From Dehalococcoidales bacterium (GTDB taxonomy: Bacteria; Chloroflexota; Dehalococcoidia; Dehalococcoidales; UBA5760), in NCBI GenBank assembly GCA_030640485.1, contig DAOWJG010000110.1:1-5491 (forward strand): 5,491 bases of DNA, written 5' to 3'. The position numbers and the translations under genes are program-made. Positions 1 to 5,491 of the stretch are shown one piece after another. The number at the start of each line of letters is the position of its first letter. Within the stretch, counting starts at the first letter, position 1. Below the pieces are notes generated by a model. It was given only the letters and a program-made list of their open reading frames with translations. It was not told the origin of the DNA and made no database searches.

Positions 1-1
1 G

Positions 2-58
2 GAGCTTTCCCCCTATGACCTGAGTCGAGGTAGGATTACCTATCGGTTAAAGCAGTAG
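2..58 (+). CDS. infA: Translation initiation factor IF-1, C-terminal fragment
   Basis: Only the last 18 codons and a TAG stop lie in the window. They read ELSPYDLSRGRITYRLKQ, which matches the very conserved end of IF-1 (the E. coli form ends in a similar PYDLSKGRI stretch). IF-1 is a small OB-fold protein that binds the 30S A site with IF-2 and IF-3 during initiation. The 5' part is outside the window, so the start and total length cannot be judged. The gene directly precedes rpmJ, the usual infA-rpmJ-rpsM arrangement, which supports the call. The truncation is due to the window edge and is not gene decay. Confidence 0.93.
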   Translation, partial: ELSPYDLSRGRITYRLKQ

Positions 59-94
59 GGTGAGGTTGGTTAAAACGATAATTGGGAATTTAGT

Positions 95-208
95 ATGAAG
101 GTTAAAGCTTCAGTTAAGGTTAGATGCGAGAAGTGTAAGCTGATTAAGCGGCGGGGAGTAATTCGGGTCATTTGCCCTAACCCGCGGCATAAGCAGAGGC
201 AGGGCTAA
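95..208 (+). CDS. rpmJ: 50S ribosomal protein bL36, zinc-binding form
   Basis: This 37-codon gene runs from ATG to TAA and encodes a protein starting [15 protein letters not shown] and ending in NPRHKQRQG. It is full length for bL36. Cys11, Cys14, Cys27 and His32 form the CxxC...C-x4-H zinc ribbon of the C+ type. bL36 is a tiny, very basic protein that sits in 23S rRNA and helps stabilise the large subunit near the L6/L16 region. A weak GGGA Shine-Dalgarno (84-87) lies 7 nt before the ATG. The gene is 36 bp after infA and 29 bp before the expected rpsM start, so it belongs to the same transcript. At this length it is easily missed by ORF callers, but the identification is secure. Confidence 0.96.
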   Translation: MKVKASVKVRCEKCKLIKRRGVIRVICPNPRHKQRQG

Positions 209-222
209 ATATTTACTAGAGT

Positions 223-230
223 AAGGAGGA
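223..230 (+). promoter_or_regulatory. Shine-Dalgarno of rpsM
   Basis: AAGGAGGA is a near-perfect complement of the 16S rRNA 3' end. The seven bases after it lead exactly to position 238, where family alignment puts the first codon of uS13. It is 55 nt upstream of the next usable in-frame start codon (GTG at 286), which is too far to serve that codon. This site therefore fixes the ancestral start at 238, where the codon is now AGG. Confidence 0.8.
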
Positions 231-237
231 AATCCGA

Positions 238-285
238 AGGCCACGGAGCGCCGGGGGAGATGGACCGAAGAATAAGCAAATATGG
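238..285 (+). other. rpsM: Eroded 5' end of rpsM: expected start codon reads AGG
   Basis: In the rpsM frame these 16 codons read [16 protein letters not shown]. The uS13 family N-terminus is approximately MARIAGVDIPKNKQIW. The two align without gaps, and codons 10 to 16 agree fully. The differences are Met to Arg (ATG to AGG, base 239), Ala to Pro (241), Ile to Ser (ATC to AGC, 248), Val to Gly (GTA to GGA, 257) and Ile to Gly (262-263). Most fit T-to-G changes, assuming ordinary ancestral codons. No stop codon interrupts the frame until 217-219, and no ATG, GTG or TTG lies in frame between that stop and 286. The stretch is either genuinely mutated or a cluster of base-calling errors; errors are more likely for an essential gene. 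Confidence 0.75.
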
Positions 286-627
286 GTGGCGCTACAGTAT
301 ATCTATGGCATTGGTTCCACCTTGAGCCAGAGGATTCTGGCTGAGTCGGGTGTTAGTGCTGATACCAAGACGGATAGCCTTACTGAAGACGAGGTTAATC
401 GCCTCCGGGAGATTATTGACCGTGAATATATAGTTGAGGGTGACCTGAGAAAAGAGGTTAACTTCAACATCAAGCGTCTCATTGAGATTGGTAGCTATCG
501 GGGTATCCGGCATCGCCATAGCTTACCGGTCAGGGGGCAGCGAACTCGAACTAATGCCCGTGCTCGGCGAGGTACTAAGAAAACAGTTGCTGGTAGAGGC
601 AAGAAACGCGGTATGACCAAGAAGTAA
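286..627 (+). CDS. rpsM: 30S ribosomal protein uS13 (annotated from GTG; true start probably at 238)
   Basis: uS13 sits in the head of the 30S subunit, contacts uL5 and 5S rRNA across intersubunit bridges, and its basic tail reaches the P-site tRNA. Seen here are the helical core ([17 protein letters not shown] near residues 2-18), the [18 protein letters not shown] segment near residues 76-93, and a Lys/Arg-rich C-terminus ending RGMTKK. From GTG 286 the product is 113 residues. Counting from the family start at 238 gives 129, the more usual length for this family. GTG 286 has no Shine-Dalgarno and cuts into a conserved helix, so it is given only as the first recognised start codon in frame. 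The gene lies between rpmJ and rpsK as expected. The protein identity is certain; the start is not. Confidence 0.9.
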   Translation: MALQYIYGIGSTLSQRILAESGVSADTKTDSLTEDEVNRLREIIDREYIVEGDLRKEVNFNIKRLIEIGSYRGIRHRHSLPVRGQRTRTNARARRGTKKTVAGRGKKRGMTKK

Positions 628-664
628 TCGAGCTTTTGATATATAGTTCAACAGGGGGGCAAGA

Positions 665-1054
665 ATGGTACAGAAGAAGCGAGCCAGAAGGAGGCGGGAA
701 CGAAAGTCTATTCCCGCCGGGAGAGCCTATATCCAGTCAACATTTAATAATACTATCGTGACTCTTACTGACCCACAGGGGAATGTTATTGCCTGGGGAA
801 GCTCAGGTACCGCCGGGTTCAAGGGGTCGCGTAAGGGTACTCCCTACGCGGCGCAGCTGGCGGCTCGTGATGCGGCACGGAGAGCCATGGAGCATGGCTT
901 ACGTCAGATAGAGGTTTATGTTAAAGGGCCAGGCAGTGGTCGTGAGGCAGCGATTCGTTCTCTTCAGAGTTCAGGCCTTTATATTACCAGCATTAGAGAT
1001 GTGACTCCCATTCCGCATAATGGTTGTCGCCCTCCAAAGAGAAGACGAGTGTAG
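665..1054 (+). CDS. rpsK: 30S ribosomal protein uS11
   Basis: This is a full-length 129-residue uS11, a protein of the 30S platform that lines the mRNA exit region beside bS21 and uS7. The N-terminus is a basic extension ([11 protein letters not shown], residues 4-14). The core follows with the [20 protein letters not shown] and [15 protein letters not shown] segments, then the [13 protein letters not shown] loop, and the tail ends [12 protein letters not shown]. In E. coli the Asn-Gly in that tail is known to form isoaspartate; the same HNG is present here, but modification cannot be read from DNA. The ATG has a G-rich ribosome site (AGGGGGG, 653-659) 5 nt upstream. The gap from rpsM is 37 bp and the gap to rpsD is 8 bp, so it is cotranscribed. 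Confidence 0.97.
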   Translation: MVQKKRARRRRERKSIPAGRAYIQSTFNNTIVTLTDPQGNVIAWGSSGTAGFKGSRKGTPYAAQLAARDAARRAMEHGLRQIEVYVKGPGSGREAAIRSLQSSGLYITSIRDVTPIPHNGCRPPKRRRV

Positions 1055-1062
1055 GGGGAGAA

Positions 1063-1692
1063 ATGGCAAGATATACTGGAGCCGTCTGCAGGTTATGTCG
1101 GCGTAGTGGCGAGAAATTGATGCTTAAGGGTAGTAGGTGCCTTGGCCCTAAGTGTGCGATGGAGAGGCGAACAAAACCGCCGGGGCAACAGTTTGGTCGG
1201 CGGCGGCGGCGGGTTTCTGACCGTGGTTTCCAGTTAAGGGAGAAGCAAAAGGCTCGTTATACCTATGGAATCCTGGAGAGACAGTTTAGGCGACTTTTTG
1301 CTCAAGCTCAGAAACAGCCCGGCATCACGGGGGAAGATCTTTTAGTGCTGCTGGAGAGAAGTCTTGGTAACGTAGTCTATCGTTTGGGCCTGGCTGATTC
1401 TCGCTCACAGGCTCGCCAATTGGTTTGTCATGGGCACATCTTGCTCAACGGGCGTAAAACTGATATCCCTTCCTGCTTGGTTAAAGAGGGTGATACCATT
1501 GGCTGGCGGGAGAGCAGTACTAAGACTGGGTATTATGCGGAAGTGGCGAAGAGTATTACGGCTAAGTCGGTTCCGGGTTGGTTAAGCCTGGACAAGGAGA
1601 ACCTGGTCGGTCGGGTTTTGTCGTTACCTACTCCTGATGAGATTGGGGCAAAGTTTGAGGTAAAGACTATAGTTGAGTACTACTCACGATAA
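1063..1692 (+). CDS. rpsD: 30S ribosomal protein uS4, zinc-binding form
   Basis: uS4 is a primary 16S rRNA binder that nucleates assembly of the 30S body and forms part of the mRNA entry helicase with uS3 and uS5. The 209-residue product starts MARYTGAVCRLCRRSG, the usual family N-terminus. Cys9, Cys12, Cys26 and Cys31 form a C-x2-C-x13-C-x4-C zinc site. The S4 RNA-binding domain spans about residues 98-160 (GLADSRSQARQLVCHGHILLNG is its core). The ATG at 1063 was chosen over an upstream in-frame TTG (1024) because the latter would add 13 unrelated residues inside rpsK. The GGGGAG ribosome site (1055-1060) directly follows the rpsK stop and is unusually close, 2 nt from the ATG. In E. coli uS4 represses its own operon translationally; no matching leader is evident here. 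Confidence 0.97.
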   Translation: MARYTGAVCRLCRRSGEKLMLKGSRCLGPKCAMERRTKPPGQQFGRRRRRVSDRGFQLREKQKARYTYGILERQFRRLFAQAQKQPGITGEDLLVLLERSLGNVVYRLGLADSRSQARQLVCHGHILLNGRKTDIPSCLVKEGDTIGWRESSTKTGYYAEVAKSITAKSVPGWLSLDKENLVGRVLSLPTPDEIGAKFEVKTIVEYYSR

Positions 1693-1701
1693 GTTAGTGG
1701 G

Positions 1702-1710
1702 TAAGGAGGG
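1702..1710 (+). promoter_or_regulatory. Shine-Dalgarno of rpoA
   Basis: TAAGGAGGG, six bases before TTG at 1717, is a strong ribosome binding site. It decides the start: there is no ATG or GTG nearby in frame, and TTG here begins the [20 protein letters not shown] sequence expected at the alpha N-terminus. The strong site probably compensates for the weak start codon. Confidence 0.8.
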
Positions 1711-1716
1711 AACATT

Positions 1717-2697
1717 TTGTCTCGCTTAGTAATATCGGAGATTGAGTGTGTTGAGAGCCGAGGTAACTTTGGTCGGTTTTTGGCGGGGCCGTTGGAAAAG
1801 GGCTTCGGGGTTACCCTGGGGAATTCCTTACGGAGAGTGTTGCTCGGGTATCTTCCCGGGGCCGCCGTAACTAGGATTAGGATTGAAGGTATTCAGCACG
1901 AATTCTCGACTATTCCCGATGTGAAGGGAGATGTCACCGAGTTTATCCTTAATGTTAAGGAATTGCGCTTAATTCCTCTTTCCGGCGAGCCGGGTAGATT
2001 GATACTGGACGTAGCTAGGGAGGGGCGGGTCTGCGCCGCAGACATTGAGCCGTCAACCGACTTTGAAATAGCTAACCCGGAACTCTATTTAGCTACTCTG
2101 GATTCACCTGAGGCCAGACTTTATGTAGACTTTGACGTGGAACTAGGTGAAGGCTACCGGCAAGCTGAGTCTAGTGATGGCCTGCCGATAGGCACGATTC
2201 CGATAGATGCTATCTTTGCTCCAGTACAGAAGGTTAATTTTACCGTTGAGCCAACACATGTTGGCCGGGAGACCAGCCGCGAGCGGTTATGTTTGGAGGT
2301 GTGGACGAATGGTGCTATATCTCCCGTCGATGCGGTTGGCCGTAGTGCTGCCATTCTAGTGGAGCAGTTGACCCCCTTTGTCAATTGTGCTCGGGCGGTT
2401 GAGGCTGTGGTGGAGGAGCAACGGGTTCGTTTAGCTATTCCTGATGAGCTCTATAATATGCCGGTGGATAAGTTGGATTTATCGGTGCGTACTATGAATT
2501 GCCTGAGGCGCGGCGGCATTGAAACCGTGGGGCAGATTATAGGTAAGGGCGAGAAAGGGTTGATGGCACTGAGGAATTTTGGACAGAGGTCTAAACACGA
2601 GATAGAGGAGCGTCTTGAGTCGCTGGGGTTGTCTCTTACCCCGCCGGCAGAGGACGTAAGTGTGCCCCCTGAGGAAGGGACGGAAGATGAGACATAG
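1717..2697 (+). CDS. rpoA: DNA-directed RNA polymerase subunit alpha
   Basis: The alpha dimer is the scaffold on which beta and beta' assemble, and its C-terminal domain binds UP elements and activators. The product is 326 residues, normal for the family. The N-terminal dimerisation domain (about 1-235) includes [20 protein letters not shown] (24-43) and [19 protein letters not shown] (61-79). A linker around 236-247 leads to the C-terminal domain (about 248-306) with SVRTMNCL and [14 protein letters not shown]. Arg258, Asn261, Gly289, Arg291, Ser292 and Glu295 fall where E. coli has its DNA-contacting Arg265, Asn268, Gly296, Lys298, Ser299 and Glu302. An acidic tail of about 20 residues follows. 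Translation starts at TTG behind a strong ribosome site. The 3' end overlaps rplQ by 11 nt. Confidence 0.98.
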   Translation: MSRLVISEIECVESRGNFGRFLAGPLEKGFGVTLGNSLRRVLLGYLPGAAVTRIRIEGIQHEFSTIPDVKGDVTEFILNVKELRLIPLSGEPGRLILDVAREGRVCAADIEPSTDFEIANPELYLATLDSPEARLYVDFDVELGEGYRQAESSDGLPIGTIPIDAIFAPVQKVNFTVEPTHVGRETSRERLCLEVWTNGAISPVDAVGRSAAILVEQLTPFVNCARAVEAVVEEQRVRLAIPDELYNMPVDKLDLSVRTMNCLRRGGIETVGQIIGKGEKGLMALRNFGQRSKHEIEERLESLGLSLTPPAEDVSVPPEEGTEDET

Positions 2698-3040
2698 AGT
2701 CGCCGGTAGAAAGTTGGGCAGACCTTCAGGGCATAGAAGAGCGATGTACCGTAGCTTGGTAACCGACCTTTTGGGCTACGAGAAGATTACTACTACTGAA
2801 GCTAAAGCCAAAGAGGTGCGTAGCTTAGCGGAGAAGATGATTACCTTGGGCAAGAAGGGAGGGCTTCATGCCCGCCGTCAGGCATTGACATTTGTTTTGG
2901 ATGAAAAGACCGTCGAGAAGATATTTGCTGACCTCGCTCCAAGATACGCTGACCGGAATGGTGGCTATACCCGTATCGTTAAGTTGGGGCCTAGATTGGG
3001 CGATGGGGCAGCTATGGTTCGGCTTGAACTGGTAGAGTAA
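2687..3040 (+). CDS. rplQ: 50S ribosomal protein bL17
   Basis: The 117-residue product begins [20 protein letters not shown], the hallmark N-terminus of bL17, and contains the [20 protein letters not shown] helix. bL17 lies on the back of the 50S subunit near the tunnel exit. The ATG at 2687 sits inside the end of rpoA; the two share 11 nt in different frames. Its ribosome site (AAGGGA, 2675-2680) lies within the rpoA coding sequence, 6 nt before the ATG. This suggests translational coupling that keeps alpha and bL17 made together. An in-frame GTG at 2660 was rejected because it would add nine residues not found in the family. The TAA stop is 14 bp before truA. Confidence 0.97.
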   Translation: MRHRVAGRKLGRPSGHRRAMYRSLVTDLLGYEKITTTEAKAKEVRSLAEKMITLGKKGGLHARRQALTFVLDEKTVEKIFADLAPRYADRNGGYTRIVKLGPRLGDGAAMVRLELVE

Positions 3041-3054
3041 AGAAGGTTTTCGGA

Positions 3055-3837
3055 TTGGCAGTAGCCACCAAGGTTATATTAATAATTGAATACGAGGGTA
3101 CCCGCTATCACGGTTTTCAGTTACAGGCTAAATTGCCTACCATTCAGGAAGAGATAGAGGGGGCGCTAGGTAGACTTACCGGGGAGAGACGGCGAGTGAT
3201 GGCAGCTAGCCGAACTGATGCCGGGGTTCATGCTAAGGGACAGGTGGTTAGTTTTAGGATGGGGTCAATCCTTCCTTTGCCGACCTTTGTCACCGGGCTA
3301 AACCACTATTTACCTGAGGATATTGCTGTCAAGGCGGCATACAGAGTAGATGATTCTTTTAATGTGCGGCGGGATGCCATCAGTCGGGAATATAATTACT
3401 ATATATTAAACGGCTTAACCCGCTCTCCAATCAGGCGGAGGTTTTCTTACCTTGTCCCGGGATATCTAGATATTGAGGCGATGAACGAAGCCGGTGAGGC
3501 ACTGGTTGGCGAGCATGATTTCGCTTCCTTTGCCAGTCGTATGGAGTTTAGAGAAAAGAGCACGCTACGGAATGTGTATCGGGCTAGGGTGGAAAGGGAG
3601 GGGGAATTGGTCATTTTCAATGTGGTGGCTAACTCATTCCTTCATCATCAGGTGCGTAACACCGTGGGTGTCTTAATCAGAGTGGGAAGAGGCCAGATGA
3701 AAATTGATGAAGTTCGCAGTATAATTGAGGCGAAGCAGTCGGGCATAGCAGGCCCCATGACCCCAGCCTGCGGGCTGTGTCTTATGCGAGTAAATTATCC
3801 AGTTCCGTTTGAGGAGATAAGCAATGAAAACCTATAG
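3055..3837 (+). CDS. truA: tRNA pseudouridine(38-40) synthase
   Basis: TruA converts uridines 38, 39 and 40 of the tRNA anticodon stem-loop to pseudouridine as a cytoplasmic homodimer. The 260-residue product shows the family signature [10 protein letters not shown] at 51-60 with catalytic Asp55. Tyr113 sits in [10 protein letters not shown], at the place of the conserved active-site Tyr. The GEHDFASFA segment is at 152-160 and the C-terminal [19 protein letters not shown] at 195-213. The start is a TTG 8 nt after GAAGG (3042-3046). [24 protein letters not shown] then matches the first strand of the family. truA sits between rplQ and rplM and overlaps rplM by 14 nt. Placing a tRNA modification enzyme inside the ribosomal operon ties its level to growth rate. 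Confidence 0.97.
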   Translation: MAVATKVILIIEYEGTRYHGFQLQAKLPTIQEEIEGALGRLTGERRRVMAASRTDAGVHAKGQVVSFRMGSILPLPTFVTGLNHYLPEDIAVKAAYRVDDSFNVRRDAISREYNYYILNGLTRSPIRRRFSYLVPGYLDIEAMNEAGEALVGEHDFASFASRMEFREKSTLRNVYRARVEREGELVIFNVVANSFLHHQVRNTVGVLIRVGRGQMKIDEVRSIIEAKQSGIAGPMTPACGLCLMRVNYPVPFEEISNENL

Positions 3838-4270
3838 CGCTAGGGCATCTGAGATTAAGCGAGAGTGGCACGTTATTGATGCTAGAGATAAGGTTCTGGG
3901 CAGGCTAGCCACCAAGGTGGCGTGGTTACTTATGGGCAAGCATAAACCGATGTTTAGCCGTAATCTGGATGTCGGCGATTTTGTGGTGGTTATTAATGCG
4001 GAGAAGGTTCGGGTTACCGGGAATAAGGCTAAGCAGAAGGTCTATTATCGGCATTCGGGATATCCCGGAGGGTTGAAGAGCATTACCTTTGAGAAATTAA
4101 TGCAGACTCACCCGACGCGGGTAATTGGATATGCGGTTAAGGGGATGTTGCCTCATACCCGCTTGGGTGTTAGTATGTTTAAAAAGCTGAAGGTATATGC
4201 CGGCGACAGTCATCCTCACCTGGGTCAAACGGAGGCTACTTCAGCTGAAGCTAAAGCCAGAGAGGGTTGA
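3824..4270 (+). CDS. rplM: 50S ribosomal protein uL13
   Basis: uL13 is an early-assembling 50S protein bound to the 5' domain of 23S rRNA. The product is 148 residues, starting [20 protein letters not shown] with the conserved DKVLGRLAT segment next. In the middle it carries [15 protein letters not shown], and near the end [18 protein letters not shown] followed by [10 protein letters not shown], all standard for the family. A short tail rich in Ala and Glu follows. The ATG lies within the end of truA (14-nt overlap) with a GAGGAG ribosome site at 3811-3816, 7 nt upstream. The overlap again suggests coupled translation. Unlike most neighbours, it is followed by an 84-bp gap before its usual partner rpsI. 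Confidence 0.97.
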   Translation: MKTYSARASEIKREWHVIDARDKVLGRLATKVAWLLMGKHKPMFSRNLDVGDFVVVINAEKVRVTGNKAKQKVYYRHSGYPGGLKSITFEKLMQTHPTRVIGYAVKGMLPHTRLGVSMFKKLKVYAGDSHPHLGQTEATSAEAKAREG

Positions 4271-4329
4271 ACCCGTTCTTGTTGTCGGAGCAATTTTGCT
4301 TTAATTATGAAAGAAGAGGGATAAAAGAG

Positions 4330-4352
4330 GGGTATTATTAACCCGAAAGGGG
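4330..4352 (+). promoter_or_regulatory. Possible alternative-hairpin leader over the rpsI ribosome site
   Basis: CCC-GAAA-GGG (4342-4351) can form a GNRA-capped hairpin that pairs most of the G-rich rpsI ribosome site (4347-4352). The same CCC can instead pair with an upstream GGGT (4330-4333, partner ACCC 4341-4344), which would free the ribosome site. The two pairings exclude each other, so the leader could act as a small translational switch. Both stems are only 3-4 bp and may occur by chance. No known ribosomal-protein leader family is recognised here. Confidence 0.25.
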
Positions 4353-4354
4353 AT

Positions 4355-4759
4355 ATGATTCGGATGGAAGAGCAAACCTACTTTTATGGAACCGGTAAAC
4401 GTAAGACGTCGGTAGCCCAGGTAAAGCTGGTACCCGGCAATGGCTCTATTATTGTGAATAATGTGCCCTATGAAGAGCACTTCCCCCGCCTTGAGCACCG
4501 CCGGACAATACAAGAGCCGCTACTCGTTACGGAAAACGTGGGCAAGTATAATGTGCTGGTGAAGGTGGGGGGGGGTGGCATATCGGGTCAGGCGGGGGCT
4601 ATTTCTCACGGTATTGCTCGGGCTTTAATTAGAGCCGACGAAAGGTTCAGGCCGGTACTGCGTGGGGACGGGCTGCTTACCCGGGATGCTCGGGTCAAGG
4701 AACGTAAGAAGGTCGGGCTCAGGCGGGCGCGCAAGGCGCCTCAATACACCAAGCGGTAA
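4355..4759 (+). CDS. rpsI: 30S ribosomal protein uS9
   Basis: uS9 lies in the 30S head, and its basic C-terminal tail reaches the P-site tRNA anticodon loop. The product is 134 residues from ATG 4355 or 131 from ATG 4364. Family segments are [17 protein letters not shown], the Gly-rich [39 protein letters not shown], and the tail [14 protein letters not shown] ending in the conserved Lys-Arg. The start is ambiguous: the GGGG core of the ribosome site ends 2 nt before the first ATG and 11 nt before the second, neither ideal. Homologues commonly start just before the Y-x-G-T-G-K-R-K motif, which slightly favours 4364. A run of nine G (4567-4575) falls in the Gly-rich loop. It is the last gene of the ribosomal block. 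Confidence 0.96.
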   Translation: MIRMEEQTYFYGTGKRKTSVAQVKLVPGNGSIIVNNVPYEEHFPRLEHRRTIQEPLLVTENVGKYNVLVKVGGGGISGQAGAISHGIARALIRADERFRPVLRGDGLLTRDARVKERKKVGLRRARKAPQYTKR

Positions 4760-4870
4760 AGATTTGGGGTGAGTCGATTTGGGAATGTCATGGATTAAGG
4801 TGGTTCCTGAATTGCTGTATTGACCATTATGATATAATTGTAGTAATGAGAGAATAAAAGGTTTTTTATA
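4760..4870 (+). promoter_or_regulatory. Intergenic region between ribosomal block and following unit
   Basis: These 111 bp separate rpsI from the next gene and mark a change in base composition. No convincing intrinsic terminator is seen: the only T run (4862-4867) follows an A-rich segment and not a G+C-rich stem. The second half holds an extended -10 promoter and the ribosome site of the next gene. ATAAAA (4854-4859) and TTTTAT (4864-4869) form a weak inverted repeat around that ribosome site, probably too A+T rich to matter. The first half (4760-4810) contains nothing recognisable. Confidence 0.5.
4812..4838 (+). promoter_or_regulatory. Extended -10 promoter for the downstream two-gene unit
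   Basis: TGATATAAT at 4830-4838 is a perfect extended -10 element (TG-n-TATAAT). A weak -35 candidate TTGCTG (4812-4817) is 15 bp upstream, which an extended -10 can tolerate. Transcription would begin near 4845, about 25 nt before the ATG at 4871. An alternative reading is TTGACC (4820-4825) with AGTAAT (4842-4847) at 16-bp spacing. Either way the following genes seem to be transcribed separately from the ribosomal operon under a housekeeping-type sigma factor. Confidence 0.6.
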
Positions 4871-5113
4871 ATGGAAGAATTAGAAAAAGAGTTTAATTAT
4901 TACTTGGAACATCAGGACGAACTCGTTGAAAAGTACAATGGTAAGTTCATCGTAATAAAGGATTGCGATGTAATAGGTGCGTTTGATTCAGAATTAGAAG
5001 CTGTTGAAAAGACTGCTGAACAGCATGAATTGGGCACATTTCTAGTGCAGAAATGCGAGCCTGGCACTGAAAGCCATACTGAAACATATCACTCAAGAGT
5101 GATGTTTGTGTAA
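4871..5113 (+). CDS. Small conserved protein of unknown function, partner of retropepsin-like gene
   Basis: The 80-residue product has no signal peptide or membrane segment and is probably cytoplasmic. Residues 1-24 are charged and predicted helical (EFNYYLEHQDELVEKYNGK). A strand-like KFIVIKDCDVIGAFDS segment follows, then a helix (ELEAVEKTAEQHE), then LGTFLVQKC and a tail ending SRVMFV. The pattern of 'helix, YxGK, IVIKDxxVIG, helix, FLVQ' resembles DUF5678-type small proteins; this is recall, not verified. Cys32 and Cys62 are present but form no metal motif. AAAAGG (4856-4861) lies 9 nt before the ATG. The stop is 9 bp before the protease-like gene, so the two are surely cotranscribed. Base composition is A+T rich: by hand count 16 of 60 bases at 4861-4920 are G or C, against 42 of 60 at 4681-4740 in rpsI. 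The role is unknown; a substrate, adaptor or regulator of the protease is a guess. Confidence 0.82.
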   Translation: MEELEKEFNYYLEHQDELVEKYNGKFIVIKDCDVIGAFDSELEAVEKTAEQHELGTFLVQKCEPGTESHTETYHSRVMFV

Positions 5114-5122
5114 GGATATTTT

Positions 5123-5491
5123 ATGCAACCTCAAACAGTTGCATTTACCTCTAGTTACGATGGACTCTCGAATGTTCTAGTAAATAAAGTCTGTATATCC
5201 GAAGCATTCGCGCCCTCATCCCCGCAAATTCAAAGACCCTCTGATGCTAAAGAATATGACGCTCTGTGGGATACAGGGGCAACAGGTTCTGTTATTACCC
5301 GCAAGGTTGTTGATGAATGTGGGCTAAAGCCCACAGGTATGACTAATGTTCAGCATGCAAAAGGAACAGATACAACTTTTACATATCTCGTGAGCGTCTT
5401 CTTACCAAGCAATGTTTGCTTCACTTCATTGAGGGTAACTGAGGGTGATTTAGGTGGCAACATTGAAGTATTAATAGGCATGGATATAATA
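5123..5491 (+). CDS. Retropepsin-like aspartic protease, 3' end cut by window
   Basis: An open frame of 123 codons starts at ATG 5123 and runs off the window without a stop. ALWDTGATGSVIT (residues 47-59) carries the D-T-G-A/S catalytic motif of retroviral-type aspartic proteases, with Asp50 as the predicted nucleophile-activating residue. Near the end, IEVLIGMDII (114-123) matches the second hallmark, two hydrophobic residues then Gly, here followed by MD. A single DTG half-site means the enzyme would act as a homodimer, as retropepsins do. No signal peptide or membrane helix is visible at the N-terminus, so a cytoplasmic location is inferred. AAGGA (5112-5116), which begins within the previous stop codon, is 6 nt from the ATG. 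The substrate is unknown. No retroelement genes (reverse transcriptase, integrase) are seen, so it is most likely a stand-alone cellular peptidase. Confidence 0.85.
   Translation, partial: MQPQTVAFTSSYDGLSNVLVNKVCISEAFAPSSPQIQRPSDAKEYDALWDTGATGSVITRKVVDECGLKPTGMTNVQHAKGTDTTFTYLVSVFLPSNVCFTSLRVTEGDLGGNIEVLIGMDII

Noticed and set aside
209..237. uS4-binding pseudoknot leader like that of the E. coli alpha operon
   Set aside because: Only 29 bp separate rpmJ from the expected rpsM start, too short for the E. coli structure, and no such fold is apparent.
282..346. ATG at 282 as a possible start near the rpsM coding region
   Set aside because: It is out of the uS13 frame, has no ribosome site, and reaches a stop after about 20 codons without family resemblance.
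292..519. Open frame on the minus strand within rpsM
   Set aside because: It lies wholly inside a certain uS13 gene, has no plausible ribosome site or recognisable product, and looks like a chance antisense frame.
1024..1062. Upstream TTG as the rpsD start
   Set aside because: It would add 13 residues encoded inside the rpsK 3' end, while MARYTGAVC at 1063 is the standard uS4 N-terminus.
2154..2384. Open frame on the minus strand within rpoA
   Set aside because: It is antisense to a conserved part of alpha and its translation resembles no family; treated as chance.
3494..3676. Second + strand frame within truA
   Set aside because: It overlaps the conserved TruA C-terminal domain in another frame and has no ribosome site or family features.
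4301..4513. Minus strand frame covering the rpsI leader and 5' end
   Set aside because: It is mostly antisense to uS9 coding sequence and shows no recognisable motifs.
4850..4870. Intrinsic terminator at the T run before 4871
   Set aside because: The preceding inverted repeat is ATAAAA/TTTTAT with no G+C stem, and the T run lies between the ribosome site and start of the next gene.
5123..5491. Retropepsin as a remnant of a retrotransposon or retrovirus-like element
   Set aside because: No reverse transcriptase, integrase, gag-like gene or terminal repeats are seen in the window, and the neighbours are ordinary bacterial genes.

Overview
The window is mostly the downstream end of a bacterial S10/spc/alpha-type ribosomal protein cluster. 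Every gene that can be supported is on the + strand. In order they are the tail of infA (IF-1), rpmJ (bL36), rpsM (uS13), rpsK (uS11), rpsD (uS4), rpoA (RNA polymerase alpha), rplQ (bL17), truA (tRNA pseudouridine synthase), rplM (uL13) and rpsI (uS9). After a 111-bp gap with a good extended -10 promoter comes an unrelated two-gene unit: an 80-residue protein of unknown function, then a retropepsin-like aspartic protease cut by the window end.

The organism is a bacterium. The order rplQ-truA-rplM-rpsI with nothing between, TTG starts on rpoA and truA, and the uS13 wording around '[10 protein letters not shown]' fit Chloroflexota, perhaps Dehalococcoidia-like. This is recalled family knowledge, not a search, and phylum confidence is only moderate. 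The ribosomal genes have mixed to fairly high G+C, and the final two genes are visibly more A+T rich.

Positions 1-4270 form one compact operon with gaps of 8-37 bp and two overlaps (rpoA/rplQ 11 nt, truA/rplM 14 nt). It makes translation factors, subunit proteins of both ribosomal subunits, the polymerase assembly subunit and one tRNA modification enzyme. An 84-bp leader separates rplM from rpsI. rpsI may have its own control, because its Shine-Dalgarno lies in a small GNRA hairpin.

The two main points are these. (1) The 5' end of rpsM is damaged: the Shine-Dalgarno, reading frame and family alignment all place the start at 238-240, but the codon there is AGG, and the next eight codons differ from the uS13 consensus mainly by changes to G. 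(2) The terminal pair (small protein plus cytoplasmic retropepsin) looks like a compact functional unit of unknown role, inserted next to or following the ribosomal cluster. No CRISPR, tRNA, rRNA or mobile element was seen.
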